The notes below the pieces were generated by a model that was not told the origin of the DNA, searched no databases, and saw only the letters and a list, made by a program, of their open reading frames with translations. DNA of 64,000 bases, from positions 62,001 through 126,000 of the forward strand of contig NZ_JAZDRO010000001.1 in the NCBI RefSeq assembly GCF_036330325.1, written 5' to 3'. This DNA is from Hyphobacterium marinum. GTDB lineage: Bacteria > Pseudomonadota > Alphaproteobacteria > Caulobacterales > Maricaulaceae. A program made the position numbers and the translations under genes. Shown one piece after another: positions 9,585-17,563 of this stretch; within the stretch, counting starts at the first letter, position 1, and every line of letters begins with the position of its first letter.

Positions 9585-10775
9585 ATGCTCACGCTCGACG
9601 AGGCCCTGTTGCGAATCCGGGACGGGCTGAGCGCATTGCCGTACGAGACCGTTCCGGTCGGTGAGGCGGGCGGACGCTATCTCGCCGCGCCCGTCGTAGC
9701 CGCCCGCACCCAGCCCCCTTTCGACGCATCGGCCATGGACGGCTATGCGGTCCGGTCCGCCGACCTGACCGGTGCCTCGGTCACATTGCGGCTGGCGGGC
9801 GAGTCTGCAGCCGGTCATGCCAGCAAGACCATGCTGGAGGCTGGCGAGGCCTTCCGGATTTCGACCGGTGCCCCGATGCCGGCTGGGGCTGACCAGGTCG
9901 TCATCCAGGAGAATTGCGCGCGCCAGGACGGGCAGATCACCACCGGGCAGCCGGGACAGCCCGGCGCGCATATCCGCCGGGCCGGTATCGATTTCACAAG
10001 GGGCGACCGACTGCTCGACGCAGGACAGCGAATTTCCGCGACCGCGATCTCACTGGCTGCCAGCGCGGGACTGGCCGACCTGACTGCCATCCGGCAGCCG
10101 CGCGTCGGCATTCTCTCAACCGGGGACGAGCTCGTCGAGGCCGGCGAGACGGCCCGTCCCGACCAGATCATCAACTCGCTGGCCCCGGGGATCGCCCGGC
10201 TGGTGACCGAATGGGGTGGACTCCCTCGGTATCTCGGGATTGCGCGTGACACCCCCGAGGACGTCCGCGCCGGCCTGGCCCACACCCGTGACCTCGATCT
10301 GCTCGTCACCATTGGCGGCGCTTCAGTTGGCGACCATGACCATTTGCGGTCCGTCTTCGCCGAACTCGGCGGTACGCTGGTCTTCGAGAAAATCGCCATC
10401 AAGCCCGGCAAGCCGACCTGGTTCGGACACCTCGATGCCACCCCAGTTATTGGTTTGCCCGGCAATCCGGTCTCGGCAATGGTGATGGCGCGCCTGTGCC
10501 TGAAGCCTGTGCTCGACAGCCTCCTGGGGGTTCACGATCCCGCCATTTTCCGAACGGCGCGCCTCAATGCCGCCCTGCCCGCCAATGGTCCGCGCGAAAC
10601 CATGATGCGCGCGCGGATCGACCCGGAAACCGGTCGGATCGGTCCGCTGGTGAACCAGGATTCCTCGGCCCTGTCAGCGCTGGCCGCGTCAAATGCCCTG
10701 ATCCGGCGTCCCGCCAACGCCGGGGCCGCCAAGGCCGGTGACACGGTCGAATACCTTCCCCTGGGGCCGGAATGA
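9585..10775 (+). CDS. moeA: Molybdopterin molybdenumtransferase MoeA
   Basis: MoeA inserts molybdate into adenylated molybdopterin. The 396-residue length is typical. Family landmarks are SAMDGYAV near residue 46, the STGDEL loop, IGGASVGDHDH and GLPGNPVSAMV, in the usual order. ATG 9585 lies just after the moaB stop; upstream in-frame codons fall within moaB. It is the last cofactor gene of the run that feeds the Mo-bisMGD enzyme NarG. It is followed after about 37 bases by a small membrane protein gene. Confidence 0.95.
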   Translation: MLTLDEALLRIRDGLSALPYETVPVGEAGGRYLAAPVVAARTQPPFDASAMDGYAVRSADLTGASVTLRLAGESAAGHASKTMLEAGEAFRISTGAPMPAGADQVVIQENCARQDGQITTGQPGQPGAHIRRAGIDFTRGDRLLDAGQRISATAISLAASAGLADLTAIRQPRVGILSTGDELVEAGETARPDQIINSLAPGIARLVTEWGGLPRYLGIARDTPEDVRAGLAHTRDLDLLVTIGGASVGDHDHLRSVFAELGGTLVFEKIAIKPGKPTWFGHLDATPVIGLPGNPVSAMVMARLCLKPVLDSLLGVHDPAIFRTARLNAALPANGPRETMMRARIDPETGRIGPLVNQDSSALSALAASNALIRRPANAGAAKAGDTVEYLPLGPE

Positions 10776-10812
10776 CCGCGACTGTCGCGATTGCCAGAGG
10801 CGGCTGAGCGCG

Positions 10813-11190
10813 ATGGCCGTACGCAGCATCTGGTTCCTTGTCGCGGTCTTGGCTCTGGCGCTCGGGGCGCTCGGTGTTTTTCTGCCCCTGTTACCGACAA
10901 CGCCATTCATTCTGCTCGCCGCTTACGGTTTCGCGCGTTCATCGCGGCGGATGCATGCCTGGCTGGTGGGTCATCGCTTGTTCGGCCCCGCGATTGCCAA
11001 CTGGAATCGGTACGGAGCCATAGACCGGCGCGCCAAGGTGCTCGGTGTCGCTTCGCTGGCAGCCGTCCTGATCCTGTCTGTTGCCTTCGGAGTGCCGATC
11101 CACGCCATCTGGGTCCAGGCGGCTGTCCTGTCGGCATGCGCGATCTTCATCCTGTCCCGCCCCGTTCCCCCAGAGCGCCGGAGAGGCTGA
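10813..11190 (+). CDS. DUF454 (YbaN-like) inner-membrane protein
   Basis: A 125-residue protein with an N-terminal membrane helix, the family's PLLPTTPFILLAAYGFARSS segment near residues 23-42 and two more hydrophobic helices in the C-terminal half. The function of DUF454 is not established. The start is ATG 10813 (MAVRSIW); a longer reading overlaps moeA and is arginine/cysteine-rich in a non-membrane way. The position directly behind moeA suggests cotranscription with the cofactor genes. Confidence 0.85.
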   Translation: MAVRSIWFLVAVLALALGALGVFLPLLPTTPFILLAAYGFARSSRRMHAWLVGHRLFGPAIANWNRYGAIDRRAKVLGVASLAAVLILSVAFGVPIHAIWVQAAVLSACAIFILSRPVPPERRRG

Positions 11191-11200
11191 AGCCTTTGAC

Positions 11201-11214
11201 TTGATATTAATCAA
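11201..11214. promoter_or_regulatory. FNR/Dnr-type box, perfect palindrome
   Basis: TTGAT-ATTA-ATCAA is the best box in the window, a complete dyad matching the canonical Fnr consensus. Its centre lies 60 bases before ATG 11267, so activation at -41.5 gives a start near 11249 and a leader of about 18 bases, the cleanest geometry of the six boxes. Confidence 0.9.
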
Positions 11215-11266
11215 TAATGCACCGGCCTCAGTTAGGGTTCCCACGGGGAAAACCGGGGCGGACACC

Positions 11267-11929
11267 ATGAATCTGATTGAACGGGCACGGAAAAATGTCG
11301 CCGCGCATTCGACCGGTTTCGAGCCGGTGACCGAGGTTCGGCACTTGCTTACCGAGGAAGAACGCGAATTCGCAGACAGCCAGGTTCGGGATCTGATCCT
11401 GGAGAATGTCCGCCAGTCCGGGCTTTTCCGGTCCGATGCTGTGGACCACGTTGCGCACGTCATACTGATCGAACCGACAGTTGAACGTGTTCTGACCAGT
11501 GGAGCCGCGGCGAACCGTGAAGAGAAAGGGCGACTCGGCCTGGGCCGCCATATTGGGCTGGGGACGGACTTCTCCGAAAGCGTGCTCGACATGCGCGGGT
11601 CGGCCGCCATCGAGTTCGTCCGGCAAATATTTGCCCAACTGCAAACGCGGCACCGCTGTACAATGCTGCGGGCTCTGGGCGCGCGTCATGATCGGAGCAC
11701 CCGGAATCTCCATGTCCGGCTTCATGCCGGCGAAACGTCCTGTGTCGACAGCCTTGACTGCGATGGGGACATATATGGCCTCGCAGACCTTCCAGATTTT
11801 CCTCTGCCCGGTTGTCAATCAAGGGAATGCCCTTGTTCGCTGGAACTGATCGTCGCGCGGGGAACGCCACGCGCGGTACCGTCCCGTCTGTTGGGCAGGC
11901 TCGCCCACTTGTTCAAACGGCACAGGTGA
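11267..11929 (+). CDS. Uncharacterised protein under a perfect FNR box
   Basis: A 220-residue soluble protein I do not recognise. The N-terminal half is acidic and helical (TEEEREFADSQ, LILENVRQSG). The C-terminal part is cysteine-rich, with GCQSRECPCS near residues 187-196, and ends in a basic tail. The reading frame is supported by G/C-biased third codon positions and by the FNR box with correct spacing. An opposite-strand frame covers the same bases but lacks a ribosome site and that codon bias. Position in a denitrification block suggests an anaerobic or NO-related role; this is inference from context only. Confidence 0.75.
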   Translation: MNLIERARKNVAAHSTGFEPVTEVRHLLTEEEREFADSQVRDLILENVRQSGLFRSDAVDHVAHVILIEPTVERVLTSGAAANREEKGRLGLGRHIGLGTDFSESVLDMRGSAAIEFVRQIFAQLQTRHRCTMLRALGARHDRSTRNLHVRLHAGETSCVDSLDCDGDIYGLADLPDFPLPGCQSRECPCSLELIVARGTPRAVPSRLLGRLAHLFKRHR

Positions 11930-11935
11930 GCTGCC

Positions 11936-11968
11936 CGCGCCTGCCGAGGCCAGTCGGGATCAGGCGCG
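11936..11968. terminator. Hairpin between convergent genes
   Basis: CGCGCCTG (11936-11943) pairs with CAGGCGCG (11961-11968) across a 17-base loop, between the convergent stops of the uncharacterised gene and nnrS. It has no T-run on either strand, so it is a weak or Rho-assisted terminator candidate. Confidence 0.4.
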
Positions 11969-13126
11969 GCGCGGCGAAATCAGCATGGGCGCATACCCCA
12001 AAGCGAAAAGCCCGAACGCCGCGCTCCAAAGTCCCGCTGCGGCTCCAAGCCAGATCGGATCATTGTAGGCGAATGCCGCGATCACCCGAATGATTGCTCC
12101 TGCATGGACCAGCAGATAAGTCGCTGTTGTGAGGATGTTGGCGGTCCGTGGGCGGCCGGTATGGCCCAGGCTGGCGCGCGTCATGACGGCCAATGTCATG
12201 CTTCCGATCAGGCCTGCGGCCAGAGCATGCACACCGGCAGCGGCCGGAACGGCTTGCGGCCAGACAGCCGAGCTACCAATGAGAACCAGCGCCACGAACA
12301 GCCACAGAAAGCCTGCGTGAAGCGACCAGACGAGGGGTTCACGCAACGTCGTCAGGCCTTGCCAGCGCGCGAGACGGACCAGCTGGGCCGTGCCGGCACC
12401 GATCATCAGGATGCCGTTTGCCCAATGGCCGGGGAAGCCGACCCAGGCCAGTATAGCGACGGCAGTCAAGCCGAGCGCCATCTTGTCGAGGACCTGCATA
12501 GGCGACGGCATGCGCTGAGAGGCCGGATGCGCGTTTGCGGCCAGCCAGTTCCGCGTGAAACTCGGAACGATACGTCCACCAATCAGGGCGATCAGCAGGG
12601 CGGCGACACCAAAGGTCGCGCGGATTGCGCCGGCCTGCAGATCCGGGTGATGGAAGGCCGCATGGGATATTGCGAATAGTGTGATCAGCACAGCGATCGG
12701 CAGGTTGCGCCAGTTCTTCCCCGACAGGATTTCCCGAAACACGATGAGGGCCAGGACGACCAGAAAACTGCCATCGATCAGGACATGCCAGGTCGCGTCG
12801 CCTGCAAGGAACGCCAACCGCCCCGCCAGCCAGACAAGAAAAAGCGCCGCGAGCCCCTGCCCGGCGACAGGAGCACGGCCGGTCCAGTTGGGGATTGCGG
12901 TAAGGGCGAACCCGCAGACAATGGCTGCAAGGACCGCGTAGAGCATCTCGTGGGCGTGACCTGCCACGCCCTGCGACGGGCCGAGCCACCCGAGATATTC
13001 AGCCGCCCACAGAGGTACGAGCAAAGCGGCCCAGGCGGCTCCACCCAGAAAGAACGGCCGGAATGCATTCTGCAGAATGGGCGGGGCGGACCGGCGCAGG
13101 GCACCACGGTCGATGGACTGGGTCAT
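11960..13126 (-). CDS. nnrS: NnrS family protein
   Basis: NnrS proteins are heme- and copper-containing polytopic membrane proteins linked to denitrification and nitrosative-stress tolerance. The protein has 388 residues and the family-typical N-terminal ILQNAFRPFFLGGAAWA segment, followed by about twelve hydrophobic helices with interspersed histidines (for example AGHAHEMLYA). ATG 13126 is used because the upstream TTG at 13153 lies inside an FNR-like box. The gene points towards the uncharacterised FNR-box gene and away from nrdJ. Confidence 0.9.
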   Translation of the reverse strand: MTQSIDRGALRRSAPPILQNAFRPFFLGGAAWAALLVPLWAAEYLGWLGPSQGVAGHAHEMLYAVLAAIVCGFALTAIPNWTGRAPVAGQGLAALFLVWLAGRLAFLAGDATWHVLIDGSFLVVLALIVFREILSGKNWRNLPIAVLITLFAISHAAFHHPDLQAGAIRATFGVAALLIALIGGRIVPSFTRNWLAANAHPASQRMPSPMQVLDKMALGLTAVAILAWVGFPGHWANGILMIGAGTAQLVRLARWQGLTTLREPLVWSLHAGFLWLFVALVLIGSSAVWPQAVPAAAGVHALAAGLIGSMTLAVMTRASLGHTGRPRTANILTTATYLLVHAGAIIRVIAAFAYNDPIWLGAAAGLWSAAFGLFALGYAPMLISPRRA

Positions 13127-13146
13127 GGAGCATTCGATCCACAGAA

Positions 13147-13160
13147 TTGACAATTCTCAA
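13147..13160. promoter_or_regulatory. FNR/Nnr-like box upstream of nnrS (imperfect)
   Basis: TTGAC-AATT-CTCAA on the plus strand (TTGAG-AATT-GTCAA towards nnrS) keeps the TTG-N8-CAA core seen in Nnr-type sites but deviates at two inner positions. It lies only 20 bases before the nnrS ATG, closer than an activator at -41.5 allows, so the mode of action is unclear. Confidence 0.55.
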
Positions 13161-13216
13161 GTGTATCGACAATTCACGGCCCCTGAATGAGGCGCATTGT
13201 CACGCGGAATGCTCGC

Positions 13217-15580
13217 CTAACCGCATTTCGAATATCCGCAGCCCGAACAGGTGATGCATCCCTCCTGCTTGATCAGCGACGGCTGGTGGCATTTCGGACA
13301 AAGAAGGCCGGGAGGCGGCGCAGCGATTTCCTCGATTTCGGCCGTTCCGGCACGACCCCGCGCCTGTTCACTCAACAGGGTAAGCGGAAGCGCCCCGCTA
13401 TCTAGCGCATTGAGATGACGCTCGATCACACCTCCAATGACGGCCAGCAGGCTGGGCGCATAACGTCCCTCGACAAAGGCACCGCCCTGAGGATCGAATA
13501 CGGCTCCTAGCTCCTCGGCAACGAAACGGACGTCGCCGCCTCTGCGGAAGACAGCTGAGATCATGCGGGTCAGCGCCAGGGTCCAGGCATAATGGTCCAT
13601 GTTCTTGGAATTGATGAAAACCTCGAAGGGCTTGCGCACGCGCTCAGTGGCACCAGCCCCGTCATCAATGTCCTCGATGATATCGTTGATGGTGACATAG
13701 ATGGCGTGTTCGCTGTGCGGCCAGCGAACCTTGTAGGTTTGCCCCGGCAATTCCACAGGCCGGGTGGCGATGGCGGTTGGAGCAGCGGCAGTCGCGCGCT
13801 GTTTCGCCTGCTCCGCCGTTTCGGGTTTGGACAGGACCGATCCCGTGATGTCGTTGGGCCGGTAGGTCGTGCAACCCTTGCACCCCAGATCATAGGCCTG
13901 GCGGTAAACGTTCTTGAATGTCTCGAACGCGATATCGCGCGGCAGGTTGATCGTCTTCGAGATTGAACTGTCGATCCACTTCTGCGCAGCGGCCTGCATC
14001 ACGACATGTTCGCGCGGTGTCAGGGCATCGGCTTCGACAAAACTGTCGGGCAATTCCGCGTCCGGGCCGAACATCGTGCGGAAAACCCGGTAAGCATAAT
14101 CCTCTACCGTCTCGTCAACCTGACCACCGTCCGGAAGGCGGACGGTACGCACGAAGCTGTAGCCGAACACCGGCTCGACACCGCCGCTGGTGTTATTGGC
14201 GAGCAGGGAAATCGTACCTGTCGGCGCAATCGATGTCAGATGACTGTTCCGGATGCCGTGTTGAGCGATCAGGTCCCGTACATCGGCGTCGAGCGCCTGG
14301 ATCATCGGTGCTTGCAAATACTGGTCGGCCTCAAAAAGCGGGAAAGCGCCCTTTTCGGCCGCCAGACGGGCACTGGTCCGATAGGCCTCATTGGCGATCG
14401 TGCCCATCCAGGTCTCGACAGCCTCGACGGCTGCCTCCGAGCCATAGCGGAGCCCGCACATGACCAGCGCATCGCCCAGCCCGGTTACGCCCAGGCCCAG
14501 GCGGCGCTTGTTGACCGCCTCTTTGCGCTGGGCCTCGAGCGGGAAATTGCTGACATCAATGACGTTGTCCATCATCCGGACCGCAGTCGCGACACAGGAT
14601 TTCAATCCGTCTGTATCCAGCCGGGCCGAAGGCGAGAACGGGTCCGTGACAAAGCGGCTGAGATTGACCGAGCCCAGCAAGCAGGCCCCGTAGGGCGGAA
14701 GGGGCTGCTCGCCGCAGGGATTGGTCGCGGCGATGTCCTCCAACCAGGACAGGTTGTTGGCCGCATTGATACGGTCGATGAAGATGACACCGGGCTCGGC
14801 ATAGTCATAGGTCGCCTTCATGATCGCGTCCCAGAGGTCGCGGGCGCGGAGCGTGTCGTGGACCTTGCCATCAAAGTGCAGCGGCCAATCGGCATCCGCG
14901 TCGACAGCCCTGATCAGCGCGTCGCTGACCAGGACCGAAAGGTTGAAATTGCGCAAACGGTCCCGATCCCGCTTGGCTTCGACAAAGGACAGGATGTCGG
15001 GGTGGTGGTCCCGCATGACCCCCATCATGGCACCCCGGCGCGACCCGGCGCTCATGATCGTCCGGCACATCGCGTCCCAGACATCCATGAAACTCAGCGG
15101 CCCGCTGGCATCGGCGTCCACACCGGCGACCCGGCTGCCTTTGGGGCGAATGGTCGAGAAATCGTATCCGATACCGCCGCCCTGCTGCATGGTGAGTGCG
15201 GCTTCCTTCAACATGTCGAAAATTCCGCCAAGACTGTCCGGTATAGTCCCCATGACGAAGCAGTTGAACAGCGTCACGTTGCGGCCTGTTCCGGCACCCG
15301 AGAGGATTCGCCCGGCAGGCAGGAAGCGAAAGTCGTCAAGCTGGTCTCGGAAACGGCCCTGCCAATGGGATGCCTTCCGGCCTTCGCAGCGCGAGAGGGC
15401 GTGCGCAACCCGGTCCCAACTGTCCTCGATTGTCCCGTCGCCTGCATCACCGCTGGGACTCCGGAAGCGGTACTTCATATCCCAGATATCGGTGGAGATT
15501 TTTTGCAGTGTCACTTGCGGCTGCGTGACGGGCGGAGTGCCGTGATCGGACTGAGTCCAGTCCGCGAGCGCCGTGTCCAT
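13217..15580 (-). CDS. nrdJ: Adenosylcobalamin-dependent (class II) ribonucleotide reductase
   Basis: A 787-residue class II ribonucleotide reductase, which makes deoxyribonucleotides using B12 and needs no oxygen. Visible landmarks are NCFVMGTIPDS, the active-site loop NPCGEQPLPPYGACLLGSVN and the phosphate/substrate region SIAPTGTISL. The C-terminal cysteine tail CPKCHQPSLI followed by CITCSGCGYSKCG contains the redox relay and zinc-like cysteines. ATG 15580 has an AAAGG ribosome site. An FNR-like box sits about 126 bases upstream, consistent with induction when oxygen is low. No B12 riboswitch was recognised in the 125-base leader. Confidence 0.93.
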   Translation of the reverse strand: MDTALADWTQSDHGTPPVTQPQVTLQKISTDIWDMKYRFRSPSGDAGDGTIEDSWDRVAHALSRCEGRKASHWQGRFRDQLDDFRFLPAGRILSGAGTGRNVTLFNCFVMGTIPDSLGGIFDMLKEAALTMQQGGGIGYDFSTIRPKGSRVAGVDADASGPLSFMDVWDAMCRTIMSAGSRRGAMMGVMRDHHPDILSFVEAKRDRDRLRNFNLSVLVSDALIRAVDADADWPLHFDGKVHDTLRARDLWDAIMKATYDYAEPGVIFIDRINAANNLSWLEDIAATNPCGEQPLPPYGACLLGSVNLSRFVTDPFSPSARLDTDGLKSCVATAVRMMDNVIDVSNFPLEAQRKEAVNKRRLGLGVTGLGDALVMCGLRYGSEAAVEAVETWMGTIANEAYRTSARLAAEKGAFPLFEADQYLQAPMIQALDADVRDLIAQHGIRNSHLTSIAPTGTISLLANNTSGGVEPVFGYSFVRTVRLPDGGQVDETVEDYAYRVFRTMFGPDAELPDSFVEADALTPREHVVMQAAAQKWIDSSISKTINLPRDIAFETFKNVYRQAYDLGCKGCTTYRPNDITGSVLSKPETAEQAKQRATAAAPTAIATRPVELPGQTYKVRWPHSEHAIYVTINDIIEDIDDGAGATERVRKPFEVFINSKNMDHYAWTLALTRMISAVFRRGGDVRFVAEELGAVFDPQGGAFVEGRYAPSLLAVIGGVIERHLNALDSGALPLTLLSEQARGRAGTAEIEEIAAPPPGLLCPKCHQPSLIKQEGCITCSGCGYSKCG

Positions 15581-15705
15581 GGCGATGACCTTTCGGAACG
15601 ATATATTGTGGAAATCAGTCTCCCCTCCTCAACATATTGTGCCGGAAATCGTGCGTAATCAGCGCGGCAGGCTGCCGCGCGGCACCGGGCCGCACGCCCA
15701 GCGAC

Positions 15706-15719
15706 TTGACATTTATCAA
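15706..15719. promoter_or_regulatory. FNR/Dnr-type box upstream of nrdJ
   Basis: TTGAC-ATTT-ATCAA differs from consensus at one base. It overlaps the last codons of the upstream decarboxylase gene and is centred 132 bases before nrdJ, predicting a transcript start near 15671. Confidence 0.75.
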
Positions 15720-17458
15720 TTTATGTGCGTCTCCAGCCGTGCAAGAAATTCGGGCATCAGGGCGGCGCGGAAATCCTCGTTTTCCCAGAACGGGTTCATG
15801 AAGACACAGCGGATCAGGACCAGGGTCGGGGCATCCACGACCCCGTCATATCCGACCACGTGGGTATTAATCATTTCCCCGTAATTTTCGGCTGCCAGAA
15901 CAGTGCGCGACACCGAGAAGGCCGGATCGGGGACGAAACCCGCGAAGGCCCGGGCTGTTCTTGCGTTCGCTTCGCTCAACGTGTCGCCGGGTCGCGCCAA
16001 TGAAAAGCACACGATGTTAGAATCGGCCGGTTCAAGGAGCCGCACCAACGGGTTTCCGTCCCTGAGAGCCCTGGAGAAGAAGACCCGGCTGTCAATTGTC
16101 CCGGCCATGATCCGACCGAAGCGGTCGGGCCCAAAGGTGAGGGTTTTTCCGGTCAACCATACCGCAGCCGCGCCGGCCCCGCTTCTCGATCCTTCCAGGG
16201 TCATCATCCAGCGGTCATTGGCAGCAGCTCGGTCGATATAGGGCGCGGCAAACAGGGAGTTGGCATAACTGTCGCGATCACGGACGAGGAAAGCGCCACA
16301 GGAATAGGGCACATAGCCCAGCTTGTGCGGGTCAAGCGTCACCGAATTGGCCCGCCGTATGGCTTTCAGGGCTGATCGCGCGCCCGCCTCCAGCCGGTCT
16401 TCTGCGTCTCCTCCCAGCATGGCGCACAGAAAGCCGCCCCAGGCCGCGTCGACATGGTGCCAGATGTGCAGGCCGGATTGCCGGTATTCATCGAGCCGGT
16501 CGCAGACGGCATCGACCGGGTCGATTTCCCCGGCTTCGGTTGTCCCGGCCACGCTGATCACCGCCAGAACCGGGCGGCCATCGGAATGGGCCCGGGCAAT
16601 CGCGGCATTTAATGCCGGCAGGCTCAGCCGGCCCTGCGCATCTAGCGCGACCGGCCAGAAAGCCTCTTCGCCCAGGCCGAAGACATTGGCGGCTTTCAGC
16701 CAGGAGAAATGCTTGTTCCCGGGAACCAGCAGGACCGGGCCCCGCCAGTCACGCCCGGACGCTTCAGAGATCCGGGCTGCGATCTCGAACGGATTGCCCA
16801 AAACACTGCTGGCCGCCCGCAACTTGGCCTCCGATATGTCATGCGCTGCCGCGAGTTCGGAAAACCGGGACCAATCCATATGCGCTGATGCAACCGGATC
16901 GAGTGGCTTCCCACTCCGCTCGGCAATGCACAATCCGAGAGACAGGCAATGGTCCATCCGGTAGCGCGCGCGCCAGACGCCCTCGAAATTGGCAAGTGTA
17001 CCGCCACTGGTGAAATGTCCCTGTGCCGCCGCCGGGTCGTAGCCGACCATTCCGGCCAGCATCGCAATCGCCTCGTCCTCGACCCTCCCGCTGACGCGGG
17101 CCACGTCCCGGGACGTATTGTTGGGGTTGTGCAGTAGCGTCGCGAAATGACCCAGCAAGGCCGGCACCGATAATTCAGACACCATGTGCCCGATATAGCG
17201 CGGCGTGTATTTCGGGACTTCGCCGGCCATGAGTTCGGTCAGCTCGCGAACCCTCTGCGCCATGATTTCACGCTCGGCCAGGAAATCCGGGGACAACCGC
17301 ACCTGTTCCGGAAGGGGCGAGGGGTCATCGGCAAACAGGGCGCGGCGCCAGTCAAACCAGCGATCCAGGACGGCCTGGAACTCGGACCGGAGCCAGGACG
17401 CATTTTCCGATTTCGGTCCGAGGAAATAGGCCCCGGCGCTGACTGTCTTGTCTGACAT
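15716..17458 (-). CDS. PLP-dependent (group II) amino-acid decarboxylase
   Basis: A 580-residue pyridoxal-phosphate enzyme of the glutamate/aromatic amino-acid decarboxylase family. TSGGTLANFE (150-159) binds phosphate, HVDAAWGG (335-342) holds the cofactor-ring aspartate, and the Schiff-base lysine is K379 in TLDPHKLGY. It is longer than GadB (~466), with extra sequence at both ends, and the substrate cannot be read from sequence. ATG 17458 (MSDKTVS) follows an ACAGGG ribosome site; a longer frame would run through the FNR box. The box at 17517-17530 is well placed for -41.5 activation of this gene. A decarboxylase could consume protons during anaerobic growth, but that is inference. Confidence 0.85.
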   Translation of the reverse strand: MSDKTVSAGAYFLGPKSENASWLRSEFQAVLDRWFDWRRALFADDPSPLPEQVRLSPDFLAEREIMAQRVRELTELMAGEVPKYTPRYIGHMVSELSVPALLGHFATLLHNPNNTSRDVARVSGRVEDEAIAMLAGMVGYDPAAAQGHFTSGGTLANFEGVWRARYRMDHCLSLGLCIAERSGKPLDPVASAHMDWSRFSELAAAHDISEAKLRAASSVLGNPFEIAARISEASGRDWRGPVLLVPGNKHFSWLKAANVFGLGEEAFWPVALDAQGRLSLPALNAAIARAHSDGRPVLAVISVAGTTEAGEIDPVDAVCDRLDEYRQSGLHIWHHVDAAWGGFLCAMLGGDAEDRLEAGARSALKAIRRANSVTLDPHKLGYVPYSCGAFLVRDRDSYANSLFAAPYIDRAAANDRWMMTLEGSRSGAGAAAVWLTGKTLTFGPDRFGRIMAGTIDSRVFFSRALRDGNPLVRLLEPADSNIVCFSLARPGDTLSEANARTARAFAGFVPDPAFSVSRTVLAAENYGEMINTHVVGYDGVVDAPTLVLIRCVFMNPFWENEDFRAALMPEFLARLETHIN

Positions 17459-17516
17459 GGTTGAATTTCCCTGTCCAGAAATGCGGCGACTTGCCACCTC
17501 CTCAGACCGCCCATCA

Positions 17517-17530
17517 TTGATAAATGTCAA
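17517..17530. promoter_or_regulatory. FNR/Dnr-type box between decarboxylase gene and hemN
   Basis: TTGAT-AAAT-GTCAA matches consensus fully and is the only recognisable site in the 105-base divergent region. Spacing gives the decarboxylase a start near 17482 with a 24-base leader. On the hemN side the box is too near the ATG for simple -41.5 activation. Confidence 0.85.
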
Positions 17531-17563
17531 TGGACATATCCGCGCACCCTCGAGGATTGAGTG

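Noticed and set aside
11228..11818. 196-codon minus-strand frame opposite the FNR-box gene
   Set aside because: No ribosome site, poor third-position G/C bias, and it would be transcribed towards the FNR box rather than from it.
14006..15658. 550-codon plus-strand open frame
   Set aside because: It is entirely antisense to nrdJ, which shows all expected motifs.
15581..15705. Possible cobalamin riboswitch in the nrdJ leader
   Set aside because: The 125-base leader is too short and no B12-box-like sequence was seen.
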